A DNA stretch of 64,000 bases from Promerops cafer (GCA_013398275.1 VZSE01014389.1:201682-265681); one strand, 5' to 3'. Shown: positions 13,101 to 26,900, counted from the stretch's first letter. Numbers and translations are program-made. The notes: generated from the letters alone by a model not told the origin.

Positions 13101-15600
13101 AGCCAGACTGGATAATCAGCCTGGCATTGTAATATAATGTCCATTTACTGTGGGAAAGAAATGTAATAGATCTCTAGTCTGTAAAGCAAAGAGAGGAGGG
13201 TGTAATTGTACAACAGTGACCTTACTGTCTCTTAACCTGTGCAGCTGGCTGAAGTTCAGGATCTTGTGTTCAATCCATATTGTAAGGCTCTAAAAGATAA
13301 CCATATGAAAATAATTTTCATGCTGTCACATTGTGAGTGGAGGAAAGAGCTAAACCAAGGAGTGTCTTCATGCATTCGTGGTGTATTATTACTCACCTCT
13401 TGTTTTGCTTGCAGGAGTTCAATCTGTTATCTCTGCTTGTAAGCATATTTCCACAGTTTTGAAGTGAAGCCTAAAAAATCCAAAATGACTAAATAAAAAA
13501 AGTGTGATAGGGATACTTACTACATATTTTTATTTATTTTCTCGTTTTCATCTGTACTTTGACAAGCAGAGCTGACATTTAAAAGCAACAATGGCCAATC
13601 CCATTTCCTTGAAAATCAATCCTCCAAGTCCTGTTTCAGTACCATGAATTCAGGTGAGGGTTTTAATTTTTGTAAGCCCCAGAAGGGCTTATGTGTTTAA
13701 TTTGAACGGATAAATGGCAGGATTTAAAATTTTTATTGCTTTTAGTACACCAAGTTCTGATTAGACATTATAAATTGTCTGTAAAACCTTGGTTAGATGT
13801 TTGCACATAAATTTAAGTATGCTTCTATTTTCTCCTCAGAGGTGTTTGTCACTTTCCTCTCAAGTTCCCTGCTGAAGTAAATTTTTACTTCATACAGAGA
13901 GAATGATTGAAAGCATGTATTACACTATTTATATATTTATTAAATATATAAAATCTTTTAAGAAGAAGAAAGCCTAGCCATTCTTTCACTAGCTCAAATG
14001 GTGCCACTTTTTCTTTCAAAAGTGGCTGGCAGCTATCCAGGCACTAAATGGCTGAATCCTTTGGTGATAGTCTAGGAGTGTCTTGTTCCATGAGTGCTTT
14101 AGGGAGAATCTGACTAAAGAAATACTTTTGCCAAAAGTGAAACAGGTGGTTCCCATTGCAAAAGTTTGTCATACCTATAGCAGATTTCACATACAGCCCA
14201 AATGGCAGTGGATTGAAAAAAAAGAGGTTTAGACTGAACCATAAAGGCACACCAAGCTAATGGTTGCAGTGAAGGCAGGAAAAGAAAGTTCTTTGACTTC
14301 AGGTCATCCTTAAACCTCACATGAACTCCCTGGGCCATCTCTGTGAACCATGCAAGCATACCTTCTGAGATATTCTAGATGTACACCTGTAAGCAATTAG
14401 TAATTTTAGAATATGGTGGAAATAATGAATTTAGGATGCCTAACAGCAAAGACTTGCATAATTTAAATGTAAAAACACTGCAAAATTCATATTTGTTCTC
14501 TTCCTCTACTACATCTATTTCACCTGATTTCATAAATTCTGCTGCTTGTCCAGGGGCCAAAAAACATAAAAATTCCAGCTCACTGCATGTAGGACAATTT
14601 ATATTCATATAGTCACAGGTGTGTATGAGGATGTAATCACATTCTGATACTATCTGATACCTATAAAGGATTAATTAACTTTTTCTTACTTATTTTAATT
14701 TTGAGACTCTTTTAAATCAATTTATGTAAGCCACCTGGAAATCAAGTCTGCTGAATTATTTAGCTCCATGCTTTAAATCTGTTTTAGTCTGGATGAATTT
14801 ATTAATCACTCTTAATCCCTATGAAATGCTTGACAGTCTCAGCAAATAATGATATATTGTGGAAATAATTGAAGCTGAACTAAAAATATTGTTTTCTTTT
14901 GTAACAATTATACCAAGGGATGAGTAATTGTTGACCTAATGACTCAGGGAAGATTGTTATTTTTTTATGTCAAAATGATGCTGAAGTTGTTTTGCTATAG
15001 CTGTGCTCTTCATTGCCATAGTCATATCTATCTTTTTTTCTGTCTTACCATCCAGTTACTAGGTAGTAGTTTTAATAACCAGAGAAATAGAATATCTTCC
15101 TGCCACACTACTCTTTAGCTCTTACTGAGGAAACAATGAAATGGGGAAATATTAGAGCACAGCAGTATTTTTACTCTCCAAGTAGTTCAGTGGAACTGTT
15201 CTTAGTTTATGGCTCCTGTTCCACCACAAGTCCAAGAAAACTGTTGTGTTTTCATTTCTAATTGCAAGTCTGTCCTCTACCTACCTTCTCACTGTGGTGT
15301 CCATGGAATTTTATAAGTGCTCCCAAAGAAGAGCAATATTTAGAGAGTTTATCTATTTAATAAATTCCTCCTCTCTTTTTCAGCCCTGCTATCACTCTTG
15401 ATACAGCTGATCTGCACTGGGGCTGTAACCAGGGTACCAGGTTCAGCTACAGAACTGAAACACCAGTTAAAGGAGAGGCAGTGGGAATGTGGACTCATTT
15501 TTACTATCTTGGTACACCGGCTGCAATGACTTTGTCTCATTTTCCTCAGGCAGAGCATGAGAGATCTGTGGAAGCTGTTGTTTTTGTGAGGCAATACACA

Positions 15601-15614
15601 TTTTTTTTTTTTTT
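15601..15614. repeat. Poly-T run (14)
   Basis: A homopolymer with no recognisable retroposon body next to it. Confidence 0.9.
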
Positions 15615-18600
15615 AGGAAAATTCTTTAAGTTTATACTGTCTATCCTTGGATTGCAGTAACATATGGTGAGGAAAAGAAATATTGCTTGCTTTATTTCAA
15701 AATCAACTGAAAAGTGGCAGTAAGGAAAAGAAATAATGAATATGTACATATTGAAATATTTTTATATCACAACCTGGGACGTGCAGTCAGAAAAATTGCT
15801 GGTATACAAAATAGTCACTTATATACAGACACTGATACCAAAACACATAAGAAAGCATAGGCTGCAACATGAAACTTTTCAACATGAAACTTCGAGGCCC
15901 AAGCTCCTTCCAAAGAGCGCCTTTACATTTTTACAATAGGAAAGCAATCCTGTTAAAGCAAATCTTCTTTCAGCCATGGAGTCTGTAAAACCTCTTGATT
16001 TTCTGTCTCACTGTCACCCGCTTCACTTCTTCAAGTTGCATGGCTTTACCTGCAGGAGAAGGGTGAGAAGGAAGGGCTGCACTGTCCAAGAGGAGGGGTG
16101 GAGAGATGGTCTCTGGGTAGATTTAAGAGTGGTCACTCTTCTCTTGCAACAAAGGAAGACCATGAAAGGGAATCGACATAAATCAAAAAAGCAGGGAAGA
16201 AAACTGAAGAGGACTTCTGTTTCTCTTGTAAATTCTATTACAGAATGAGAAACTACAAATATTCAAGTTGTTGTGGCATGCATTACAGAAAGCTGTCCTA
16301 TTTTGGAGGTATGATGTATATTCAGGGAGCACAAGAAAAGTCTTTTTCTTTTGCTATTCAGTGTGGGTTTTTTTCCCAGTTTCCCTACTGTATCTCACAA
16401 GTATATTCTTGAAATTTGTTCACTCAGCTTTCCCTAAATTCAAGAGAACAGCACGGTATTGATTTCATGCTAATAATTTCTCTGACTTGCACAAGGAGAT
16501 AGCTAATTTATTTGCAGAGAGAGACATGTCCTTAAAACTGTTTTGATTACAAACAATGTGGATAAAAGATTATATTTGTGGCAAGAAAAATTTCTATAAA
16601 TATTTTGGTGAAAGTATGTGGCAAAGAAGGTATTTCTTATGTTGTTTAAAATAATTGTAAACTGTTAGTCTTCCTTATAAATCTCTTGAATGAGAACATT
16701 TATGTGCATGAACTTGTTAAAATACAGTGTATAGTATCAGTAAATTTGAAGACACAGGACAAAATTTGCTCTAGGGTGTATTGTCATCTATTATAAATTA
16801 CTATCAGGATGGAGCGATCTTATTATTGTCATAACTATGCTGTAGTCAAAGCTGCCTTTTCTCCCTCTTAATATGGGGTTGATGTCTATTGAAATCAAAG
16901 TGTGGTGTGCTCCTTTATGCTTGGGGCTTCATGCCATGTTTAGCAGTAGTTTCCTGGAGTAAAATCAGCTTTTCTCATCTGGGCAAAGGCATTGCTACTG
17001 GGATCAATTATAACACTGAATTATGCACGCAGAGGTAACTCACCGAGATTAGGCAAACTCATTTAGTGTCTGTGCCTTTAGCCCATGTTAAGGCAGACCC
17101 TTAGGGTCAGTCTCAGCCAGAGCTTGCTTACCCATGCAGTCCACACTTCCCTGTGTCTCCTGGGGAGTGGGAAAATGGTACAGCTGTGCAGTGTGGTTTT
17201 TTGTTCTTGACATAGCAGTTTTTTCACTTGTGGAGTACTTCTAGCCATATCTCTGTCAAGAGAATGTGGCCATGGATGCTGTTGACTCTGTCTCTGCACA
17301 CCAAGGCATTGGATGCCAGGCTCTGAGCCTCTGCCTCAGGCAGGACCCTCTGCCTTGTGCATCCAAAGGGCTCCTCACACAGCAGCCCAAAATGTGCAAG
17401 CATAACTAACAGTTTTAGATGAAAATGTTTGCATCTGCATTAAAAATGTCATCTATTTGGCTCAGATCAGGAAGGTTTTTCCTAACTCAGAGAGGACTGT
17501 GGTAAGGTTAAGGCCATGTGACAGTCAGCAATACAGCAGAGGTACAACCAGAGTTGCTGGATCTGCACTTGAAAAAAACGTGAGTCCAAAATGTTTTCTT
17601 ATTCTCCTAGAAAGAGGAAGAATATAATGATTTTTCTGTTGCTTGTTGATATACTGATTTTCTCAACCTGCTGACCATTTTCCTTCTGGATTTTTTGGTT
17701 TCACTGTTATGTCCACCACCATCTTGAAGGTGCTGTGTTTGGAGGTGGGGTTGTACCTTGAATTTAGTCATCTGTACTGGTGTGTTCTTAATTCCTAATG
17801 CAATGCAGAATAAATAATTGACAGAACTTTATGATATACACCAAGAAACAGAGATGCTCTGTGTTGATTTCTGAGGAAGCATTAAAAGATCCTACCAGGC
17901 TTTTCAAATTCTACCTTAAGCCTTGCATTGCAAGCCAAACTCAGCTTTTGAAGAAATGTGTTTGTACTTTTTCCAAGTCAAACAACCCACACCAACTTTC
18001 ATGGCTGATAGCAGATGTTGTACCTTTCTAACATGTGCTCCAATATTTCAGAAGAAATAGAGTTTGTGAAATTCTGCCATGTGACATCAGGCATTAGGAA
18101 ATCCAATGGGGATGGAAGTGAAAGCAATTATACAACTTTAATTATGGAGCCTGCTGTCTGTGGTGTCTGGCCTGCTGTGAGGCAGCATCAGGGCAGCATA
18201 TTCCTTTGAGAGAAAAAATTCTGTTTAAGCTGGTATCAGAAATCAGGTGAAGATGGATGCTGCTTCCATTTGCTTCAAACTTTTCAGATTGGACAGGCAT
18301 AATTTCAAAAGCCAGCACATGTTCTAGCTGTCAAAAGAATATTTAAAATTATGAATTATGCCACATAACCAGGATTACATAAACTAACGTGAAATGATAC
18401 AGATCTTTAAATCAGCCATCACTAACCACACAGATATGTGCTTCTTCATTAGATGACTTGTTCCATGAGACAAAGAAAAATGCTCCATTTCATGAATTAC
18501 AACATCACCGGTACATCATCTCTCTTTCTAATGCCTTTTCTGAAAACTCCTATTCAACTTTTTCCTCATTATATTCTGATTTTTCTAGCCCAGCTAAGTT

Positions 18601-18900
18601 AGATTTGGCTTTCTGGGGTGTGAAGTAAGCTATTGTTCACATGCTGGCTTTATGCCTTAAACTTTAATTTTCTGAGATTTCACAGATTTATTTTGTGGTG
18701 TTACTATATTGGTGTCAGAAATACATAGGTCTTAAATTGAGGCTTCGCAAAATCTCCAGGAATGCATGCTAGATGGATTTCAAATCATTCTGTTTCCTCC
18801 TTTATCCTCTTTATTAGTTTTTTTATATCCTTCATTTTGGCTTCAATTCAGGGAAGCACTCAAGCAAGTACTTAACTTTGAGAATGTGTTTAAATTCAGC

Positions 18901-18924
18901 TTTTTTTTTTTTTTTTTTTTTTTT
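18901..18924. repeat. Poly-T run (24)
   Basis: Twenty-four consecutive T. It could be the poly-A tail of a minus-strand retroposed sequence. The downstream flank (18925 onward) shows no gene or repeat I recognise, and no target-site duplication is obvious. Confidence 0.9.
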
Positions 18925-20924
18925 AAGGGGAAATGCAGGCTCACACTAAGTGCTTTGCAAAGCAAGAAATGTTGCCATTTTTCCACAGGGTGTCCCCCAT
19001 ATTTAAGTCATGCGCTTGCCACTTACTTTAAATTAAGATTTCTGTACTTCTACATGAAATACAGAAAATAAGCCTATAAGGGGATTGAATGAATGCAAAC
19101 CTGTTTTCCTATCTTTACTCATAACTTTTAACTGGCTCTTACTCCTGTAAAGGGAATAAATTTATTTAAAATGGAGCCCAACGGAGCTTGAATATTTTTC
19201 ATCTACCTTTAAAAATGGTATTACTATGCAGTTCTAACAGTGACACTTTCTCAAGGGAAACTATCTTCCTGGGAGTAATTGATCATCTCTGAATCTCACA
19301 AGATCGGACAATTTCTGTATTATTCAAATTTGTTCACATAAAATTTGCATGGGATAGTTGAATGTAGGTTGCATATTTTCTTCATCACAGCTAACAGGTA
19401 AGCTGGGAAAAAAAAAAGCCTCAAAACCAGATGTGGAATATTTCATAGTCTGAAGTCTTGCTGACTCTGGAACCCTGTCTCAAATGTGAATTTAAGCCTT
19501 CAGTTAGGGGAATTATCTACCCAAAGGATGTTCAAGGGGTAGGGGTTCATAATTGAGAAATTTTGCTGTAGTAAATATGATTTTTTTTTCATTATTAAGA
19601 GCCTAATTACCAAAAAGAGGGAAAGACAGCTGTCATTTAATTCTTTTCACTCAACAAGATATGGTGGCAAACAGAGCATTTATATTTTCTGTATTTAAAT
19701 AGGTCTAAAGTTCTGAATAACATTTTTTATTCCTTTAATCAGTTCTGGTAGGACTTATTGGGAAGTCCTGAAAAGCTACTTTTTCGAAATTATTTAGCTG
19801 CTATATTTAATATCTTTAGTCTTGGCTCTGTTCTTAAAATGTTAAAGTTATGTAGATGATTAACAGAATTGTTGTTTCATAAAATAGTATTTGGAGGTAG
19901 TTCTAGAGGCAAGATGCAAATATTGAAAAGAAAATAAATAAACAAAAAACCCCCAAATAAAATTACCACATATTTAAATATGTGTCACATTATACTATTT
20001 TCAGTAATATTGTAAGTATCAACATTAGCACCTCAAAAAATGAGTTGTTAGAACAAAGCAAGCGATATGATTTTATAAGTATTTAGTTGATGAAGGGCTG
20101 CACATTGCATGGATGGTTTTCATGTAATGACTGGTTAGTTCATTACATGACCTTTAGAGATTTTCTTTAGTGGGGCATCAGAAATGGGAGTTTGGAGTGT
20201 GGTATCATTCATATTTCTTGAAGATGATGGAAATGCATATCAAAGACTGATAAACAGACTGGACAGCACATTTTTGTAGGTGATAAACAAGCAGAAAAAA
20301 ATCAAATCCTTTCCCAGATCTAGAATAAATCATGATTGAAAAATGAAAAAAAAAAAAAAAACCCAGAAGATTACATTTTTTAAAAAAGTAGAAATGCACT
20401 TTTCAGATGTAAAGTACAATTCCTGACTAAAGTTTCCAAACAGAGACAGTTTCTTTCTTTCTTTTTGTTTTGTTTTTTTTTGCCTTAATTCATGAGCTAC
20501 ATTTTTTATATATACATATTCCGTCATTTGATTGAGTTATTATTGGAAGATTTTTAATAGCAATTAAGAACATTCTGTGAATCCGCACAGATGCTGCTTT
20601 CTTTGCAGTTTTGAGTGGGTGACAGAGCTAAGTTGGTTGTATTCTTACAGATGATTATTGAAACCAATTCTGCAGTTTGATTGCATGTCCCTGTGGGCAG
20701 GAATATGCTCACTGCTCTCCTTCTGTACAGTCAAAGCATTTCTGCATACACAGAAATGAACAAAGACATCATCATCCAGCCTCATTCTGCCCTTATTTAG
20801 GGTCCAATTAACCTTCATGTAGCCATGGGAGAGGGATAATGGTTTCTACGTGGCAGTTCCTGTAGCCTGCTTGGGCCTATCTTGACACAGGTTGCTGTGT
20901 CTCTCTCCTAGCTGAAGATGCTCC
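18925..20924. other. Unique AT-rich sequence, no gene seen
   Basis: Only short frames without motifs. It contains an 18-bp perfect palindrome at 19967-19984 and a 16-A run at 20346-20361. Confidence 0.75.
19967..19984. repeat. 18-bp perfect AT-rich palindrome
   Basis: CACATATTT is followed immediately by its complement AAATATGTG. A site for a dimeric AT-binding factor is conceivable, but no context supports it. Confidence 0.8.
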
Positions 20925-21003
20925 TGATGATTTCAGCAGATGTTGGACTAGATGACATTTAAAGCTCCCTTCCAACTCAAACTATTCTGTGCTTCTATAA
21001 TTA
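20925..21003 (+). mobile_element. CR1 LINE 3'-tail fragment
   Basis: The stretch TTGGACTAGATGAC (20943-20956), then CCCTTCCAACTC and a decayed ATTCTGTG / TTCTATAA tail, matches the known 3' end of CR1 elements (the form ending in repeats of ATTCTATG). Only the last few dozen bases are recognisable. The 5' limit is approximate and older CR1 sequence may extend upstream. It is an inactive, 5'-truncated copy, as most avian CR1 insertions are. Confidence 0.7.
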
Positions 21004-23280
21004 GTAAAGGTGAACATCCAATTTTCAAGTATCTATATTTATGGAAGGAAAATTCTACTGTATAGGTACATCTACTCACAGAAGAGAGTGAGCAAATGTG
21101 AATAAGTAATTACTTCCCTGTTTTGGGGAATAACTTGAATTATGATTAATTTTTGTAATTAATGAGAATCACAATCCCCAGTGAATGATTTACCTCATCA
21201 CACCACTGAGGGCTGTCTTTAAAAGTTCTGTTTTCTCTTCTTCTGGCCCCAGATTAGAGGATGCAGTGGTACAAACAGGATTTGTTTGTTTTATTTTTAA
21301 GCCCAGGATAGTTTGTCTGAAGATCACTCTAGAGTAAACACTGCCAAGTAATCAATTGTGTGTAGATCTCTTACCCTCCAGGCAGAACTTATGAAGATAA
21401 TAGTTGTATGTATACATATTGTAAATATATTTCCATTGCAAACATGGATGATAACTGTAAAAGGACCATCATTGTTCCAAATACTCATGGGTATAGAACT
21501 GAAGTGCTGTGCAGGGAAAAGCAATGTCAGGGTCAAAAAGAGATGGTGAGGTAAAAAAGTTATAGCTGAATAGCAGAACTGGCAGAAAATCAATTAATAG
21601 AACAATGCCTGAAGACAGCTTTATCCACTTTTTCAGTTGATGAAGGATAGTATTATTCCCTATAAATATTGTCTCAGACACTCTCCAACCATCATGGAGG
21701 CAAAGGAATTGGTACTAATGAACCTCAGAAACTGCTGTGAGAAATATTTCTTCAAGACTTAAAGGATGCATATGGTGCTTGACTGAAATTTTTCATGTTT
21801 ACTTCAGCCATGTTGTATCATGAACAAATGCGACTAGAACACCACCTGACAGGAAATACAGTGTTTGATTACTACTACTGAAGGTTATTTGGAGACATAC
21901 TGGAATTCATACAACCCTAAAGGCAGCTCCTGAAACATGTTTGTTTCTGTTTTCCAGAATGTAGAATAATCGATGGTCTGGTCCAAGCAGCCAGAAGGAG
22001 GAAGTTGGATCTTAAAGAAAAGCAATGTGAAAGCAAATTGCATGACACGTCTTTCTTCCAAATAAACTTTATGTCCCACTGGCATGGAAAGGTATGGTTG
22101 CTCAGCACTACAGAAAATGGTAATGTGCTTTCTGAAATGTGTTTTCTGTTATATCATATTCCAGAGAACCCAGTGGTGACTTTAACTGTCAGAAACTGGA
22201 GAAAGAAATTGGGTCTCCTGACAGCTACAGCTACTATTCTTTTCTTCTTCTGAATTAAGAGGTTTCTCTTATCTCTATTTTTTTTTTTTTAATTATTACT
22301 ATAATACAAGAAAACATTATCACTTTCAGGATTAATGTTTTAGGTTCTGCAAAATACTGCAAACTATGACAAGCGTGGCTGAATAGGTCCTGTGGGGGTG
22401 GGTTAGAAACAAAAGGGACTTGTGCAAAAGGATTAATCATTGGGGCCACAGCCAGCAGTGACAACATTGCCACTGAGAGTGACTCCTGCTTCACTTGAGG
22501 TGGCAGAGAAAAATGAGAGGAACGAGAGAAGCATCTCTGTCTGCTTAATCAGTTCATCTACAAATCTGCTGTCCCCTGCAGGACACAAGGAGAAAGCAAA
22601 TTGCAGCCAGCCAAAACTCTCTCAAAGAAGAAGAGATAAAAAAGCAAGTGAAGTCTGGTGTATGTTTTCAGGTGGGTTTTTTTCTTTTTGTCTTATGAGG
22701 CTCTTCATCATTCCATTGTCAATGTGCAAAGTGTTTCTACTTTGAAAGTCATGTTTATCTAAGGTTTCAGAAAAGCAAAGGAGATTCACTTATTTAGATA
22801 TAGGGTTGCTTAGAAATTCTTTAGAGTTTTATGTCAGAGGCTATGTCTTGCATACTTGTCCCTTAGATTTACATACAATTATAAGGGATCCAGACCACAA
22901 CACTCATATCAGTGGCATTGTTATGCACAAAGTCATTATTAAGTGGAAGGTTTTAGAGGACTCTTAGGAGTGGAAAATAACAGGATCATGGCTGCATGGA
23001 AATTTAGGGGACAATCTAGTTTGTCCCGACAGCGGGACAGGAATCTGTCTTCCTCAGAGGCAGCTCTTGAAGCTGGAGGAAGGAAAAGGGAAAGTTTTCT
23101 TGGTCAAATTGCCTAAGGCTAGGAAATTGAAATAGTCATTTTGGAAAGATGGAATTACTTAGCATCCATCACTACAAAATACTATAAACATTATCACACT
23201 TCTACATATAAAATTGTTGATTTCTATTGTACAGAAATCACTTCCATACAGGCGTGTAGAGGACCAGAGAAATGGCTCAA
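21004..23280. other. Unique non-coding sequence, no gene seen
   Basis: Short open frames only. A small GC-rich hairpin lies at 23022-23039 (TGTCCCG, ACAG loop, CGGGACA). No mobile element is recognised. Confidence 0.7.
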
Positions 23281-23535
23281 AATAATTAAAAGTGTGTGGC
23301 TGGAAAGGGGCAGGGCAAGTTCAATGAAGGTGGGGCAGGGCAGTGCTCCACACCCCACCCACTGGAGCCTCTGGTCCAGCTCCAAAGTGGCTACCAAGCC
23401 ACTGGCACACCAAAAGTGCCACTGTGGGGCAGGACCAGAGCAGATAAAAGGCTGGGAAACAGGTCTGAACCCTTGATATGTCCTACTGCCTCAGACATTA
23501 TGGGAGCTGGGTTGTGTTTGGATCCAAGAAACCCC
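23281..23535 (+). promoter_or_regulatory. GC-richer segment with TATA-like motif (weak)
   Basis: This segment is clearly richer in G+C than its flanks, with GGGGCAGGGC-like motifs at 23309-23341 and a TATA-like GATAAAAGG at 23443-23451, followed by a TTCCC array. The arrangement is reminiscent of the U3/R part of a solo LTR or a simple promoter. I could not find terminal TG...CA ends, a polyadenylation signal in place, or a target-site duplication. Part of it recurs at 23781-23994. Confidence 0.2.
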
Positions 23536-23575
23536 TTCCCTTCCCTTCCCTTCCCTTCCCTTCCCTTCCCTTCCC
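23362..23575. repeat. Left copy of a duplicated 214-bp block at a gap
   Basis: The block from CTGGAGCCTC to the TTCCC array appears identical by eye, apart from the end of the array, to 23781-23994 (offset 419). The left copy ends inside eight TTCCC units where the N run begins. An assembly overlap that was not merged because of the repeat is the simplest reading; a true tandem duplication is the alternative. Confidence 0.85.
23536..23575. repeat. (TTCCC)8 pentanucleotide repeat, cut by gap
   Basis: Eight perfect TTCCC units run directly into the unknown bases, so the true length is not known. Confidence 0.95.
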
Positions 23576-23780
23576 NNNNNNNNNNNNNNNNNNNNNNNNN
23601 NNNNNNNNNNNNNNNNNNNNNNNNNNNNNNNNNNNNNNNNNNNNNNNNNNNNNNNNNNNNNNNNNNNNNNNNNNNNNNNNNNNNNNNNNNNNNNNNNNNN
23701 NNNNNNNNNNNNNNNNNNNNNNNNNNNNNNNNNNNNNNNNNNNNNNNNNNNNNNNNNNNNNNNNNNNNNNNNNNNNNNNN
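23576..23780. other. Assembly gap (205 N)
   Basis: Unresolved bases beginning inside the TTCCC array. Translations spanning this interval are meaningless. Confidence 1.
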
Positions 23781-23994
23781 CTGGAGCCTCTGGTCCAGCT
23801 CCAAAGTGGCTACCAAGCCACTGGCACACCAAAAGTGCCACTGTGGGGCAGGACCAGAGCAGATAAAAGGCTGGGAAACAGGTCTGAACCCTTGATATGT
23901 CCTACTGCCTCAGACATTATGGGAGCTGGGTTGTGTTTGGATCCAAGAAACCCCTTCCCTTCCCTTCCCTTCCCTTCCCTTCCCTTCCCTTCTC
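23781..23994. repeat. Right copy of the duplicated 214-bp block
   Basis: It begins abruptly after the gap at the equivalent of 23362 and repeats that sequence, including the TATA-like motif (23862-23870). It ends with seven TTCCC units (23955-23989) and then diverges to TTCTCCC, giving the natural right border of the array. Confidence 0.85.
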
Positions 23995-26900
23995 CCTTTT
24001 TTCTCTCTCTCTAACTTACTTTTCTCAAAATCTGTGTAACTTAAGGTTGGATGAGTTAGAGTTTACTAAGTCAGTGCCTTGTGAAGTGCCTCCAATTTAA
24101 TTGGATGTTGATTTAAAATTTGCTAAGAACTTTACTCTCTAAAGTTTGCAAGTAAAGTTTGCAATTCAACCTCCTGAGATGTTTGCTGTCTTCTGCTGCA
24201 CTCCACCCAGTGATGTCAAAGTACTTCAGCCCCTTTAAAACACTCTCTGGGTGAACTTGGGGTGTAACAAGGCAGGAGAAAAGTGTTTTGAGAAGGTTTA
24301 GAGTCTTGTACAGCCCAGATCCTTTCTGTTGGCCAATTAACCTCCTTTAGGTCCTGCCAGAATGGAAACTGTGTCTGGGTTAGACTCCATCATGGCGAAG
24401 GAAGTGATACAAAAGTTTGACCAGGTGTAACTCCTTTCCATTAATTCAAGGACAGTGTCTGATCATCTAAATGAGTTCTTGCTCATCTGCTCTGCACTTC
24501 CGTGGCATACATTCATTTACAGAAAATGGTTGGGAGCATGTTTAATTTACTAGTCATGGCTAGCAAGAGCATAGAGAAACTATGTTAGGTGAGGACACGA
24601 AGCCCATCTCCTGACTGTACAGTAACCCACGACCTTAGGGATCTTTACTCTTCCTTAATTTGAAAAGCCTACTGAAACAGCAGGAAAAACAGCACACATA
24701 CCTGCAATGCCAAACAGCTCTTTTGACAAGTTGGAATAGGCTGCTTCAAATTGTAAATGAAGTGAATACCAGAAGTTATGTTTCAATTTTTAAGATAACA
24801 CAAAACAAAAAATTTGCCATGGTGTTATTTTCTGTGTGGGTTTTCTTCATGCTGAAAGTTTTCAGACAAATTCAGACTCCATCACATGAAAGTCAAACCT
24901 ATAACTAAATTAGGGAGACATTATAAGCAAATTAAAACCAGACTTCCTAATATAAACTGTTGTACATATTTAACAAGACACAGTTTTCCAGTGCAAGTCT
25001 ATCTTAATCATCGATGTCTTTCAGGTGCACTTTTAGAAATAAACTACTCAGGCCTTGTATTTTCTATTCTAATGCTCACCTATTCAAATAGCTAGTTTAT
25101 AATAATGTCATTTGGGTTCCAGTGGGATGGCATAGGGCTTTCTGAGGTATTTTAATATTTATAAAAAGACATTAATATTAAGATTTTTCTTTAAAATCTT
25201 AGGAGTTATTTTTCTTATAACATCAAGACTCTTTGGTGTATTGTAATTTTATTCATAATAACCTAAATTATTATTATTTTATGGTCTGAAATAGATGTAT
25301 CTGAGACTACTTGAGTGAATTAATGTAGAAGTCAAATATGGCCAATATACTCTGTGCAAGGTTACCAGACAGAAATGAATTCATTACATGTTTTAGGGAA
25401 AAGTGAAAATTTGCAATGTTTAAGATGAATAACGAAAACTTACCAGTGACATGATTTATTACCATTTCCTGTAGCCCCTTTTAGGAAGAAGTCAGTGCTG
25501 CCAGCAAATCTGAATGGAGTAGCTGACCTACTGAAAATTCAAAAGGCTTAAGGAGTTTAAGCGTTACTGCAAAGTTCCTATGAATATTTAACCAACCAAC
25601 CTGTCTGACTGATAGATGCCACTGACACTTTCAGAAATTCATTTATTCAAAGAAATGCTGTTTCATTATGTCAGAAGCTTATCTAATAGACATGTCCTTC
25701 TTTCAAGCTGGAACTTTGAGCTGTAATTTTAAACTAAGTGGAAACACTTTGCTGGTTGGAAGACACCATGTTGTTTACTGGATTTCTCAGCATGAAACTG
25801 CAACCAAAAGGCATCACATATCCTTTCAAATAGTTACAACAAATTTGAATGTGGTTTTCTTTGACTAGACAATGACTTCACTGAATTTGTGGACTGTTAT
25901 GGTTGCTTTAGAACATGATATATGAAACATTTGGAATTTGTTATCCAGCAGTAAGCTGTCTTTACAAACATTCCTCTGAACAGGTTTACTCTTCAGCTGT
26001 TATGTGGTAAGCTGAATGAGCCTGAATAATTTTTTACTAATCAGGGACATTTGATGTGTATCCTATATATGAGATGTTCCTGGAAGAAAAAAAATAGATG
26101 TCTAAAAGCCAAAATGGGAAAACCAAGAAGAGTTCTCTAGGGCTGATGCAGTTTCCATCTATGGCTCTGCTGAACCTGTGGTTTTTGAATCACAGAAGCA
26201 GGCGTACCTCTTAACCTTTGTAAAATTTTGATGTTTTGTCTTCCCCAATGCTCTCAAGAGTGAACTGGGGAGGTAGGGCCAAAGTGGAAAGATGATTGGG
26301 TAGGTGCAGATCTTATGCAATAACTGCACTGGGGACATAGGAAAGTGGGACAAAGCAGTTCTGTTATTTATTTAATCATACACTCCTTTTTCTTTTGTTG
26401 CCCTACATTTTTTATCATATTTGCTAAAGAAAAGTTAGACTTTCCACTTGGAATTTGGACAGTCTTTAAAAAGGAGAAAAGAAATACTTTCTTGCTGTCT
26501 TGTATCTAAAGTATGGTTTATTTAAAACACATTCAGTTAAAAGTCTGCTTTTTTTAAAGATAAGTGCTCTCGTTGTGACTTGCAATAAAAGATTTAAATC
26601 TAGATCAGACCTGACCTGGGACGTACTCTTGTCTCCTGAAGGCCTAAATTGATTCTGTGTTTCAAACTCAGCTGCAGCAGTTCTAGGTCTACATTCTCCC
26701 TTAAGAGGGTAGATATTGAGACATTTATTAATAAATAACCCAAGAAGAAAAGGAAGACATTATAGGCAAAAATCAAACCTTAATGAAATTATGACACTAC
26801 AGTTTGCAGTCACTGTATGGCATAGTAGTCAAGTGGACAAAACCCAAACATTTAAAATATAATAAAGCTGTATTAATATCACCCATGTGCTATTCCAAAT

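Larger units (their letters stand above)
8523..18900. other. Unique non-coding sequence, no gene seen
   Basis: No frame resembles a known protein. The longest plus frame (9767-10165, 132 codons) has no recognised motif, but overlaps an exon-like segment at 10036-10109. A bulged inverted repeat lies at 9449-9487. There are T runs such as 15601-15614, an AT-rich near-palindrome at about 13927-13952, and a somewhat GC-richer patch at 11490-11700. I saw no transposon ends or RNA genes. Confidence 0.7.

Noticed and set aside
18901..19060. Processed pseudogene on the minus strand marked by the 24-T run
   Set aside because: No gene-like body or target-site duplication found, and processed pseudogenes are rare in birds.
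23296..24014. Frames of 116-199 codons around 23.3-24.0 kb
   Set aside because: They run through the 205-N gap and the TTCCC array.
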